64,000 bases of DNA from Tubulanus polymorphus. Its lineage: Eukaryota > Nemertea > Palaeonemertea > Tubulaniformes > Tubulanidae. Both the position numbers and the translations under genes were made by a program. The notes under the pieces were generated by a model, which did no database searches, was not told the DNA's origin, and saw only the letters and a program-made list of their open reading frames with translations. The DNA lies in the NCBI RefSeq assembly GCF_964204645.1, contig NC_134030.1, positions 18,171,110 through 18,235,109 on the forward strand, read 5' to 3'. This document shows, in pieces, positions 23,285-34,340 of this stretch. The stretch's first letter is position 1. Each line of letters begins with the position of its first letter.

Positions 23285-26212
23285 ATGGATCTTTGTCGAT
23301 TGTGTGGAAAAAATTCGAAACCTCCGGATCGTCGTCCTATCGATAAAAATAATTTCCAAAGCCATGTGAAGGAGTTGTTCAACATTGATTTTGATGATGA
23401 TACTGAACAGTACCCGATATATATCTGCAATATGTGTCGTGTAAAATTACAAAAATGGCGTAAGAACAAAAACGTTAAAAAAACTGTCCCTGTGACTATC
23501 AAATTAAAACAATGGACATTCGATTTATGTTGTGACTCACCCCTGCGTAAACTATGTGATGCAGCAGCACAGAAGACAAATTTTAAGAACATCAGCTCTC
23601 CGAACAGCCCTGTGAATACGTACGCTTTTTCCGATAAAGGCATACTGCGGCAAGCAATTTTAGAGGCTGATCAGACGTTGCGTTTATTCATTTCAAATAT
23701 TGAGGTTACATCATGCATTAATGGTAGTGTGGATGAGAAGTTTGTGTTTTTGCTCACTGCAGGAACCTGCCCCGGTAATCCCGATTTTAAAGATGTTTGT
23801 GAGAAACGCTGCAAGGATGGAAAAACACAGTTTTATGATCAGGCCGGAGCAATTATTGCTCAAGATATTTCAAGATGTGTCCAGTGGCGTGGTGAAATGT
23901 ATGATAGGACTGTTAGTCACTTGCATTGCATTCTTGCTTCATCAGATTTAGAAATTAATCAACAGTGTGCAGCATGTAAAGATTTCCGAAAATCTTTGCT
24001 CGTGATGAGGAAACGTCACGTAACCAATAATTCAAGAACTGATGTGTCAAGTACAACTAGATTGGATTATTTGACACATAGTGAAGCTATAAAACGTTTG
24101 CGAAATACACAGAGTGATCGACAAAAAGTTCTGCGTACAAATGCTGCTCTGGAAAAGAAAATATCGAAACTTTACAGAAGAGAATCAGTCTTATTAACTG
24201 AAAAACATTCCAGTCTTTTTCATAACATCATCCAGCAAAATCAGGACAAATTCCAGTCAGATTTTCCTACGGGCTCAGTCCAAGAATTACTCTGGAAGCA
24301 GCAAGTTCAACAGTGTAAAGGACCCACAACACAAATGCGATGGCACCCATTAATAATCAAGTGGTGTATCGCCCTACAAAAGAAAAGTCGTGGGACTTAT
24401 GATTTTATCAGAAATTCCGGTTTCATCAAATTACCTCATCCATCAACTTTAGACGACTACATAAAATTCACAAAACCGAATCCCGGCATCAATTTTGACC
24501 TTATTGAACGTGGACTACAGAATATTGGATTTGATAAACTCGAAGATTTTCAGAAAAACGTTGCGCTATTGTTCGATGAAATGAAAGTTAAAAGTGATCT
24601 TGTGTATTCGAAAAGCAGTGGTGAACTTATAGGATTTTTTGACATGGGTCCCGTCAACAACATTATGGAGACCTATAAAAGATCACTTTCCAACAAGAAA
24701 GAACCAGAACTAGCTACACATGTTTGTGTATTCATGATCCGTGGCCTGTTCAGTAATTTGAAGATGCCCATTGCATATTTTCCTTGTCAAGGATTCAATT
24801 CGCACAACTTATACCCCTGCGTTTGGGAAGCAGTCGAAACATTGGAATGCATTGGATTCTACGTAAGGGCATTTGTGAGTGACGGGGCAACACCTAACAG
24901 GAAATTTTACCGTATACATGGGCAAAATAAAAATGGTGAGCTGACCTACTTTACCACTAACAAATATGACTTTTCGAGGAAAATTTTCTTTGTGTGTGAC
25001 GTGCCTCATCTGCTGAAAACGACTAGGAACAACTTGGAAAATTCTGGATATGGAAAGAAAACTCGCAATTTTGTGGTAAGTACTAACATAATGAATATGA
25101 ATAGTAATTCTACACTAAATATGTAAATTAAGTATCATGCAATATTTCTTTATATTTTTCAGTACCAGCATAAACCACTGAAATGGACGCAGGTTATGTC
25201 ACTAGTAGAGAACGAATATGGCTTAAATCGGGCTGCACCAGGTTTAAGGCGTCTGCATAAGTTAAGACATGAACATGTCCATTTAACACCAGCAACTAGA
25301 ATGCGAGTAAATCTTGCTGTACAGGTTGGTATAAAACAAATTTTTACTTTTCATTTTTTGTCCTTACATCTTTGTTTTATTTAAATTGGCTTCTCTTTAC
25401 TGACTTTTAGGTCTTGAGTAATTCTGTTGCAGTGGCTCTCGAAATGCAGAATAATCCTGAAAATGAATCACTCGTACTCTTCATTAAAAATATGAATAAA
25501 TTCTTTGACTGTTTGAACGTCACCACCATTAATGATGCAGCTCGAACAAAGAACAGAAATTTAGAGAAATACACCTCAGCATATGATACAAGGGTTGAGG
25601 TAAGAAATTGTTAATTCCATTGAATAAATGGTAATGGATTGAGAATAAAAATTCTTAATTAATATTGACATTTTTTTCATTTCAGTGGCTAACTGAGGAA
25701 TTTATTCCTTTTCTTGATGATTGGCAGGGCGAATCTGCACATTATGAAAATCTCAACAAAAAGGAAAGATCGCAGAAATGCATGAGCTGGGAAACCCTCG
25801 AAGGATTGTGAATTACCGGTAAAGGCGCATTATTTAAGTAGCCGTGCATAAAGTATGTACATCTACGAAAAGTATATACCATGACTCATGAGCTTTTAAT
25901 TTTTCAGTTTGTTCTTTCGCCGAGTTGCTGAAAGTTGTGTTTAGAATCCCAGGAGTAAAATACTTTCTCAGTGAAAAACTCTGTCAGGATCCCTTGGAAG
26001 AACATTTTTCAAAACAGCGGGGATGTGGAGGTGCTCATGACAATCCTACTGTGCATGCATATGGACACAATGAAATATCTTTGTTTGTCGCCAGCGAGTG
26101 CGCTAAAGCCTCTCCTTCAGGAAATTTTAGAGGAAAACGGCAGGAACACCAACAGATAGATGCAGTTGATGACACACCAATTCCTCGAAAAAGAAAACGG
26201 GTGGAGTTCTGA
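23285..26212 (+). pseudogene. P-element-like (THAP9-type) transposase, one nonsense codon
   Basis: Six phase-consistent exon parts: 23285-25075, 25163-25324, 25411-25599, 25686-25818 and 25908-26212, preceded by an upstream acceptor. The first 65 residues hold paired CRLCG and ICNMC motifs, a zinc domain of ZAD or RAG1-N-terminal type and not a THAP. A coiled region follows. The P-type RNase H fold then shows DEMK (near 24575), the SDGATPNRKF block near 24880, CDVPHLLK near 24998 and a late QDPLEEHF motif. In the fourth intron-bounded piece the conserved GL-Arg-IT motif reads GL-TGA-IT at 25809-25811, an apparent Arg-to-stop change. Everything after it stays in frame across the next intron, so inactivation is recent. 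Confidence 0.85.
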
Positions 26213-26344
26213 GTGATAAGTGAAAAGACGATTAATTGCAAGACGTAAATTTTTATTTATTATACACTGACATACATGTTCATGAGTATGATTGTAATAT
26301 ATCGCACACAATTTTGTATATACAATTGGTAGTGTCACCATGTT

Positions 26345-27785
26345 TTAACTGTTGGTGTTTTCATTCAGAGTTGCTAGCGCCTTTCGAAGTGCCTTTTCAC
26401 CTTTGCGTGACACTTTAGTGGATTTGTCCTGTTTTTTAATGAATATGTATGCATCTTTGAATGCATTGATGCGTATGTCGACCCAGTAGCACAAAACACG
26501 ATGCAGGAGACTTTGGCACAAATCGTCATTGTCGACTTTACGCACTAAACATTGCCACAAATAATTTACAGTTATACTTTTTTCCAACTGATCTACTAGC
26601 TTGGAACGTACGTTGGCTCCAATCAATCTATCTACCTGTTTAATTTGCAATTCTGGTCGTATAATATTCTCAACAGTTTTGAAAAATATGAACACATCAT
26701 CACGAATGGTAAACAATCCGCCACGATTAATTTTTTCCACCCAATGACTCGTATATTCAAAATAGCTTTTAGCTTCGATTTTTGAATCATGTTTTATCCG
26801 CCAGGTTTCTAGTAGACTGATGAACGATTTGGCGGTTAAATTCTTCGGGAATTTCTGATAATGTTTTACGAGTGCATATGGTATATAACCTGCAGTGTAT
26901 CGCAGCGCCTGCTCCTCCTCGATCGTTAATTTCGCGATTGTTCGGCCATTTGTTCGGTCATGGTGAAATTGGTCCTCGATCATGTACTGAAAGAGGATCT
27001 TCATAGTAAATTGCAAAAATATGTTAACGGCTCTTTCATTTACTTTGTCAATTTTACATTTACTGAATATCTCCATCGTATAATATAATAGTTCGATTTC
27101 AGTTGTCGCAACATGAAACTTTGCCCACATTTTATCCAAATCTTTCGCAGTGCTTAAGTGAATGGCGGAACATAATGTATCTTGAATTTTTGTAAACCAC
27201 TGATTAATTCCAAGTCTGGACGGCGACGTATTTGTAGACAAAATTTTATCGATCGATTTTCCATAATGTACTGCTGCCATTCCATTTGAACTGAATTTAA
27301 ATACTCGATGGTTAATCACTTCAGTCATAGCCTTTTCCAAATATATAGTGTTCCTGCGAAAATAATAATAATGATTATTATTTTAACATGTACTTATCTG
27401 GATTTTTATATTATGTTTATATATTATTTTCTGTATTCGTTTATTATTTTATAACCTAAAAGGATTGTATTGATTATAAAAATAAATGTAAAAAATACCT
27501 GTATGTGTGTTTTCTCGTGTTCAGATCGCAGTCTCTGGTCAGCTGAGCCTGAGAAGTACCTACATGAAAAAGAAAAGGAAAGAATAAAGTGCCTGCAATT
27601 AGGTGGAAACTATTCCGATATTTCATTGATTCAAAAGGAATAACACTCACTAGAATCGGCCGAATTAGTTGATCCTGATCCAGAGGATTCCCGTAATATT
27701 TCCGTATCGATCTGAACCAATTCGTCACTATCAAAGAATAGATCGTCAAAATCGTCATCATTAATAATTTGACAACCGTTGCCAT
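26345..27785 (-). CDS. accessory protein of the P-like element
   Basis: Three exons on the minus strand with matching phases: 27785-27651, 27548-27499 and 27353-26345, about 400 residues. It converges on the transposase with about 130 bp between the stops. I recognise no named domain. Landmarks are TIYLEKAM early in the last exon, RYTAGYIPYALVKHY, a GLFTIRDDVFIFF stretch and a basic C-terminus KALRKAL. Its tight tail-to-tail pairing and lack of lesions suggest it belongs to the transposon rather than the host. The first exon could also be read in an acidic frame, so its N-terminus is uncertain. Confidence 0.6.
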
Positions 27786-27950
27786 TTTAATACAGCGTAA
27801 AGAACCGATATCACGATTGATAAAACACTATATCCGTCTGAAGCGATGTAGAGAGACTCCCACAATGATAACGAAAAAGTCCAAAAATGAAATAATGAAT
27901 ACTACAGAAAATTATGAGATATATATATACAATCCAGAGACAAAGAGACT

Positions 27951-28236
27951 AATCAAAGTTAATCAGAGATGATACAAACTAAAGGAAAATTAACGTAGAA
28001 ACAGTTACACGCTAAAACAGATTAAAGAGAAGCAGTTAAGAGACAAACTAGGGGGCACTTAAATTTAAGACAATTGTGAATACAAGTTGACCGAATCAAA
28101 GTTAATCAGAGATGATACAAACTAAAGGAAAATTAACGTAGAAACAGTTACACGCTAAAACAGATTAAAGAGAAGCAGTTACAGAGACAAACTAGGGGAC
28201 ACTTAAATTTAAGACAATTGTGAATACAAGTTGATC
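27951..28236 (+). repeat. two tandem 143 bp units
   Basis: AATCAAAGTT at 27951 and again at 28094 start two nearly identical 143 bp units, differing by single bases. No coding potential. Confidence 0.85.
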
Positions 28237-28737
28237 GACTAAAATTGATGAGGGGAAATCAGGTGTTGAGTTTAACCAGTTTACAGAGGAATTTTTATAT
28301 AAGTTTATTATGGGATGAAAAACCGATATTCGGAAACAACTGAATTATTACGGAGATTCCCGATCTCGCTGGTTATCGCTTATCGGCGCGTTACGTAACA
28401 AAGCGCTCGCCGACGAACCGTTATCGGCTTTAGGGCAATTACAACGCACATTCGACAAGAGCTGCACAATAGCGTCCGTATTCCATCTCATCACACTTCC
28501 CTGTTTAAACATAAGGCGGACGTTGCATCCAATTTATTGTCTCCTTGTTTTTGTGAAACTCTTTGGAAAATTGATCTGAACAAATTTAAACACAGTCTGA
28601 TCTTTATAACCATGATACAGCTTTAACTATGAACAATTTTTTCATATAAATTTAAAGATATTTATCATCATTACTTAAGTTGAAATATAAAACCAGTAAC
28701 TGAATGATTGACATAATCAGAATATGTTTATTTACAG
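28237..28737 (+). other. intron end of gene A with an orphan coding-like stretch
   Basis: From about 28330 to 28570 one plus frame stays open without an ATG and has GC-rich, coding-like codon use (SRSRWLSLIGALRNKALADE and onward). It is not similar to the receptor exons and has no clear splice sites. It could be an exon fragment of another gene or of a transposon. The acceptor TTTACAG at 28731-28737 starts the next receptor exon. Confidence 0.35.
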
Positions 28738-29052
28738 ACGTTCGCCCAGTGATAACTGATGCAGCGGGGAATCATTTAATGAATTATGAGGTGAAATTGA
28801 ATGAAGGAGAATCAAAAACTTACACGTGTAAACACGATAAAGGGAGAATAAACTGGAAATATCTATTAGAAAATGATGATAGGTGGAAACATTATTCATC
28901 CGGGAAACGATTAATAATCCGTGGAAATATGACACTCAACAACTCACAGTTCAGATGTTTCTACAATATCGGAAATTCCGTGAAAACGTTAGCAAATTTT
29001 TTAAAAGTAACAGTTATTCCCAAACCTAAAACTACACCGGGTGACCCTACTG
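28738..29052 (+). CDS. Ig-type receptor gene A, exon 2 (Ig domain)
   Basis: A 315 bp exon, phase 1 at both ends, that encodes one immunoglobulin-like domain: Cys in TYTCKH, Trp in INWKY, and Cys in QFRCFY about 50 residues after the first. Two N-glycosylation sequons (NMT, NNS) lie in the second half. It ends in a Pro/Thr-rich linker. Symmetrical phase-1 exons are the hallmark of Ig-superfamily ectodomains and allow domain shuffling. It corresponds to the exon at 54563-54892 of gene B, but the two are strongly diverged. Confidence 0.85.
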
Positions 29053-29141
29053 GTAAGTGTAAAAGGCGGGATAGCAGTTTATAGATCCCCCTATGACGTC
29101 ATTAACACGATTAAGCATGTTTAAATGTATCATGTTTCTAG

Positions 29142-29348
29142 GCGCGGCTCGGAGCTGGAGGCGAGTAAACGACACGACTGTTTATATATACAATTACGAT
29201 GTGAAAACAACTGTCTCGTGTAAATGTGGTGACGATGACGCAATACATGCTATTAGACTAACCGGAAACACGTGGTCTATTCAGATCCCCGATAAAACCT
29301 GCACGTATAAATGCACTGATGACTTAAATATAGACATCGAAAACAAAG
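29142..29348 (+). CDS. Ig-type receptor gene A, exon 3 (small Cys module)
   Basis: A 207 bp exon, phase 1-1. It has paired cysteines SCKC and CTYKC with a Trp between them, so it may be a shortened Ig-like fold. An inverted copy with an intact donor lies at 33744-33950. Confidence 0.8.
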
Positions 29349-29424
29349 GTTTGTACATGATTATTATTCTGAATATATAGTTCTCGAATGGCCGCTAGGA
29401 GTGCTGATTTGTTTATGTTTTCAG

Positions 29425-29745
29425 ATGATACTGGTCGATATTTCAAAAACTGGCGAGTTGAAGGTCGAGTGGTGAAATGGACCGCGCAACAACCTGGAAT
29501 CATGTTCAATGTTGCCCATCGTTTTAAAGCTAACAATCGATTCCTCAGCGACGGAAATGTCGTGAGCGAAGCTGTTAACGATCAAATGAGTTTAAATTTG
29601 ACGTTTCCGACAAATATGACCGGAAAAGTGGCAGTCATTGTGAAATTCACGTGGAAACATGGCGCAACAACCCGCAGCATGGAAAGAGAATTTACCTTTA
29701 AAATCGGTAAAGATGGCAGCACTGTCGTGGAAAATAGCGAAACAG
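29425..29745 (+). CDS. Ig-type receptor gene A, exon 4 (cysteine-free domain)
   Basis: A 321 bp exon, phase 1-1, with about 107 residues and no cysteine. Beta-strand-like alternation and glycosylation sites (NLT, NMT) suggest a membrane-proximal beta-sandwich. I do not recognise the family. An inverted copy at 33667-33344 is about nine-tenths identical. Confidence 0.8.
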
Positions 29746-30838
29746 GTAGGAGTAAGAGTTAGAATGCTGGGCACTAGGGGGAACTAGTACCTATCTACTA
29801 ACAGTTAAAAGTTGCGGTAGTTGAACAACCATTAAAGCGTAAAACACAAAATTTAGCATCATTTTTCATCATCAGGTATAAAACAAGGACTGCTTTGATA
29901 TGACTATTTCTATTTCAATCACCACATGTCATAATACACTTTTTTTCAACTGGCCCGAACGTCCTAGTGATGTCACAGCCTTTACGGCTCTGTTCAGGTC
30001 CCTATAATCGAACTAATAGTGGTAGAATTGTCAACTGTTAGACGTGAGGTTCAGAGATCGAAGCCTGAATTCTTTTTCATTTTTCGTTTCAGACAAAGCA
30101 AATACTGATCCACCAAAGGTGAGTATCTAGTTGTTTTATTCTATAGATAGTCAAGTTGGATGTCAATTTATTTAGTTGTTTTTTTTTAAATTATTTTGCA
30201 TTACATGCATTTCAAGTTTATATTGTATACTGCGGCCGCATTGTATACAGACTTTCTTGTCAGTGACAATGCGATATTTACCATAAAAGCAATTTGAAAC
30301 TTAATTTCAATTCATTTGTTTTTATTTTGCATAACATGTATTACAAGTTTAGTATAGAATCTTACTTTGGGAGATATCCGTGAAATATCAAACTTCATTA
30401 TCCTATCACTTTTAAGCTTTCAAGCCTCCAATACCGACCAGAATGGCCTAAAATTGTCTTTAATTCCTACCATTTTCCGGGGTAGGTCCCCAAAACCCCT
30501 GTCAATGGCTAACGCGCTCGTGAGGCATGGATACAGTTCACCCAGCTCTGGCTAGGGTTGCCTCCACAAAAATCCCCGTCGCTCTACGATCTTAGTCTAA
30601 CATCAGACACTCGGTGAAGGATAAAGCAGCCCGTAATATTGAGTGCCCTTATGCGATTTGGAACACTCTTGATCCACGCCTAATCCTGTCGTTATTTAAA
30701 CACAGTATATAAGCTATTTGCATATAGGATACAACGTTTTAAATCATTACGGGTTGAATATTGTTGATGATCGCAGTAACAAATATGCGATTAAATGGTC
30801 GTTCGTGATAGTAATTTAATCATTGTTATATCTTTCAG
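29746..30838. other. gene A introns 4 and 5, with a 26 bp linker exon
   Basis: Noncoding except for the 26 bp exon at 30093-30118. It is bounded by TTTCAG and GTGAGT, completes the codon begun in exon 4 and ends in phase 0, encoding DKANTDPPK as a stalk. The stretch 29746-29890 is shared with the inverted copy. Confidence 0.65.
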
Positions 30839-30951
30839 ACTACATCGGACCCCAATCACTGGATTGTTATCGGCCTCATATTCTCATACATCGTTGGTGG
30901 AGCGGCTGGATACTTTTTGATCGTTGTTATCGCTGTTATTACTATTCGCAG
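30839..30951 (+). CDS. Ig-type receptor gene A, transmembrane exon
   Basis: A 113 bp exon after TTTCAG, in phase 0, ending in phase 2 at GTATGA. After TTSDPNH it encodes a long hydrophobic helix starting WIVIGLIFSYIVGGAAG, then basic residues from the next exon (R, C, RRR). This is a type I membrane anchor with a stop-transfer signal. The small-residue GGAAG patch could support helix packing. No charged residue within the helix is seen, so there is no sign of adaptor pairing. Confidence 0.85.
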
Positions 30952-31045
30952 GTATGAACTCGACATACCCTCCCTCCTCCCGGTATGAACTCGACATACC
31001 CTCCCCCCTCCCGGTATGAACTCGACATACCCCCCCCCCCGTGTT
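30951..31045 (+). repeat. 30 bp tandem repeat at the TM-exon splice donor
   Basis: Three copies of GGTATGAACTCGACATACCC plus a C-rich tail. The first copy overlaps the exon boundary, so each unit carries a copy of the GTATGA donor. Confidence 0.8.
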
Positions 31046-31549
31046 GATAGGAAAAACCCACAGTTGTTATACTTTGACGGTTTCGAAGTGTTGACTAAAC
31101 TTCAGCTAGATCTAAGTCAATCTCCTTCTTTCGCCATCGATATATATTTAACTACAACATCGAATTCGTTATAAGTTGAAGATGAAAAGTCAGTAAGTCT
31201 GGATGATGATAAAAATCAAACCGACCGGTGGGTTAATTTAAACAGTTAACGATGTTTACTTTTAAAAATAAATGCCGGGATCGCGAGATCAGGACTCGAA
31301 CCTAATGTGCACAACGAGTTTTATCGAAGAGAGTCTTGTGTCTGTGTCAAGACTTTTATGAAAATCAGAGCTTAAAAGAGAGCACTCAACGTAATACCAT
31401 TTGTCCTTAAAATGTTTGGTTGTACGTTTGGCACCAATTGTGGAATTGTGCAAAATCGGTACTAGATTTCTGTTATTTTGCAGTTCACAACCTTTTCGAA
31501 ATACGTTGAAATAAACTGTAAAAAATGCTGCATAAATTACACATTTCAG

Positions 31550-31997
31550 ATGCAGACGACGTTCGTCCGGTGAAGGTCATGTGGATACTTCAACACAACC
31601 GCAACAGCTTGAAACCGGTGAAGGTCATGTGGACACTTCAAAACAACCGCAACAGCTTGAAACAACAAATGACGAGTTGAACATCTACGAAGACCCGGAC
31701 GACGACAGAAATCTCGAGAATGTTTCAAAAAGAAAAATTTTGAGAAATACTGGATTACAACAAAGTCATAAAGCCATGAGAGCCGAGAAGGAAAACGATA
31801 CAACTCCTCACATGGCTATGGAAGCCGGGAGGGGCAAAGATACAACTCCTTATATGGATATGGGAGCTGGGATAGAAGAGGACACGTACATGAGTACTGA
31901 AGGCGCGATAGACGTGACAACTCCTAGCGCCGGTGGAGGCACAGACACAGATCAATACATGAATCCTGAAGCCTTGAAGACGACGACGTATCCTTAG
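31550..31997 (+). CDS. Ig-type receptor gene A, cytoplasmic tail exon
   Basis: Acceptor ACATTTCAG in phase 2 joins cleanly to the TM exon. The tail starts CRRRSSGEG, has two tandem 16-residue repeats (GEGHVDTS.QPQQLET), and then tyrosine motifs: IYEDP, PYMDM (YxxM, the PI3-kinase SH2 consensus), TYMST and QYMNP (YxN, a Grb2-type consensus). Related units TTPHMAM and TTPYMDM show internal repeats. The frame closes at TAG 31995-31997. This is a phosphotyrosine signalling tail of immunoreceptor type. The kinases and partners are inferred only from the motifs. Confidence 0.85.
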
Positions 31998-32123
31998 TTG
32001 GTGGAAGATACCGATGAACCTGTGGAAGATGATATTCAACTTTATTCGACGTATGCTTCTGTGCAATATACAACTCCATATATGGATATGAAAGCCGGGA
32101 AGGGAAAAGACACAAACCCTTAA
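31998..32123 (+). other. open tail segment after the TAG (ITIM-like and YMDM motifs)
   Basis: Directly after the TAG the same frame is open for 41 codons to TAA at 32121. It contains an ITIM-like STYASV (S-x-Y-x-x-V) and another TTPYMDM unit that matches the repeats before the stop. It is therefore former or conditional coding sequence: a recent nonsense truncation, stop-codon readthrough, or use through alternative splicing. Confidence 0.75.
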
Positions 32124-33196
32124 TAGATATGGAAGAATTGTATTTTAAACCGTAAATAGAAAATGTAAATCTGCACAGATTTAACCTTTTAAATTGTTAG
32201 ATTTAATTGTGCGAAGACAAATAGTAATGTGTGGGTTTTTATTCAAATAGATTTTATTTTTTGTTTTTGTTTTTTGTAAGTATAACGAGCTTTCGGGTGA
32301 AATCTCGTAATGATTATTGAGTTCATTAGGAATAGATAAGATAGGATTCTCAACTTTAGGATGGTTTGTAAATAGGTTTAATTGTATTAGGTATATATAC
32401 CTAATGCTGGGAAAACGCCCTTAACATCGCAATCGGCACTAAACTATGTATAAGGATTATTTTGAATTGATCAGATAGGATTCTTAACTTTATAGGTCTT
32501 TAACCTTTAAAATTGTTTTACTTTAATGGGTAAGCGCGAAGACAAATAGTAATATGTTGGTTAATTAGATTTTTTTGTACAAGCTTAAGTCATTTATAGC
32601 AAATAACTAGATTCTTTTTTGTAAGTACTCGTGAGATTTTTAGAGAAAAGGGAGTTATAAGGATTGTTTTGAAGAGATCAGATAGGATTCGTAATTTTAG
32701 AACAGTTTGTGAATAGATTTGTCAAAGGAATATAAACCTCTAGTGCTGGAACAACACCGTGAACATCACAATCGACACAACGACGAAGATGAAGCTGATA
32801 AATTATTGAATTATTGATTCTCAACTTGTCACAAACACGTAACACCTTTTAGAATGTTTGGACTCCAATTATATGATGTTCACAGGAGCAGCAGGGTCCG
32901 ACGTTTTAAATATAGGCGATATTTGTAAAGAGATCGGTATTTTTACTTCGCGCTCCGAGCGAAAGACTAAATAAAATAATATTCTATAACTATATTCTGC
33001 AGCTTTGTTTGTATTATTTCAGAATTATAGATTTTTTCAGCGACGTTTTATAAGTTAACATATTACAATAATTCCTTTTGGTGAATAATGGATTGATTTT
33101 TAGTACTAGAGACCCACAGTTTAAAGAGCGAAGATCGATTAATACCAGTTAGACATGATACTGTGTCCAGAGTCCGATGGTAGGCACAGGATGGTG
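32124..33196. other. 3' flank of gene A
   Basis: AT-rich. Two related segments (32190-32440 and 32500-32760) repeat phrases such as GATAGGATTC and GCGAAGACAAATAGTAAT, so a small internal duplication is present. 33075-33135 matches 6655-6720 and 44763-44820 of the 2.9 kb block. Confidence 0.5.
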
Positions 33197-34037
33197 CATC
33201 ATTTGTTTTATATCTGATGATGGAAAATGATGCTAAAATTTGTGTTTTACGCTATTATGTTTGTTCAACTACCGCAACTTTTAACTGTTAGTAGATAGGT
33301 ACTAGTTACCCCTAGTGGCCAGCATTCTTACTCTTACTCCTATCTGTTTCGCTATTTTCCACGACATGAGTGCTGACATCTTTGCCGATATTAAAGGTAA
33401 ACTCTTTTTCCATGTTGCGGGTTTCTGCGCTAAGTTTCCACGTAAATTTCACAATAACTGCCACTTCTCCCGCCATATTTGTCGGAAACGTCAAATTTAA
33501 ACTCATTTGATCGTTAACAGCTTCGCTCGCGACATTTCCGTCGCTGAGGAATCGATTGTTAGCTTTAAAACGATGGGCAACAGTGAACATGATTCCAGGT
33601 TGTTGCGCGGTCCATTTCACCACTCGACCTTCAACTCGCCAGTTTTTGAAATATCGACCAGTATCATCTGAAAACATAAACAAATCAGCACTCCTAGCGG
33701 CCATTCGAGAACTATATATTCAGAATAATAATCATGTACAAACCTTTGTTTTCGATGTCTATATTAAAGTCATCAGTGCATTTATACGTGCAAGTTTTAT
33801 CAGGGATCTGAATAGACCACGTGTTTCCGGTTAGTCTAGTAGCATGTATTGCGTCATCGTTACCACATTTACACGAGACAGTTGTTTTCACATCGTAATT
33901 GTATATATGAACTGTCGTGTCGTTTACTCGACTCCAGCTCCGAGCCGCGCCTAGAAACATGATACACTTAAACATGCATAATCGTGTTGATGACGTCATA
34001 GGGGGATCTATTAACTGCTCTCCCGCGTTTTGCACTT
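33197..34037 (-). pseudogene. inverted partial copy of receptor gene A
   Basis: Reverse complement of 29053-29890: the end of exon 2 donor, exon 3 (33950-33744), exon 4 (33667-33344) and their introns. Exon 3 splice sites are intact. At the exon 4 donor GT has become AT (33343-33342), so normal splicing is lost, and no transmembrane exon follows. The copy ends where the perfect terminal repeat of the 34-44 kb element begins. The two exon 4 copies differ at about ten residues, so the inversion is not brand new. Confidence 0.85.
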
Positions 34038-34040
34038 ACC

Positions 34041-34340
34041 AGTTATGGAACGCGATTCATGCAATAAACATGACCATTGTTACGACGTAGGATAATTGCT
34101 GCGCCGTAGTATATTTGCGTCGGTGTATATTTTCTCCGACGTAGGATAATTGCTGCACCGTAGTATATTTGCGACGTGTCTACTTTTCATCGCATCTATT
34201 TCGCTGCGACGTGGGTAGTTTGTAACGACGTAGCTTATTTACGTGAAGGTTCCATAGTTCACCGTATGGTGGCGCCACGGTATTATATATTCAATAAAGT
34301 TAGAATTTAATTGAATCATATCGCTCTTTTCGACGCAACA
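34041..34340 (+). repeat. left 300 bp terminal inverted repeat
   Basis: Begins AGTTATGGAACGCGATTCA and ends CGACGCAACA. Internally it holds two tandem copies of ACGTAGGATAATTGCTGC followed by a CCGTAGTATATTTGCG-like unit, and more CGACGT motifs. These are the kind of subterminal repeats that serve as transposase binding sites. Further in, a GGTGGCGCCACC-like palindrome is present. Confidence 0.95.

Noticed and set aside
29990-30070. Possible SINE or tRNA-like B box (GGTTCAGAGATCGAAGCC)
   Set aside because: No matching A box at the right distance.
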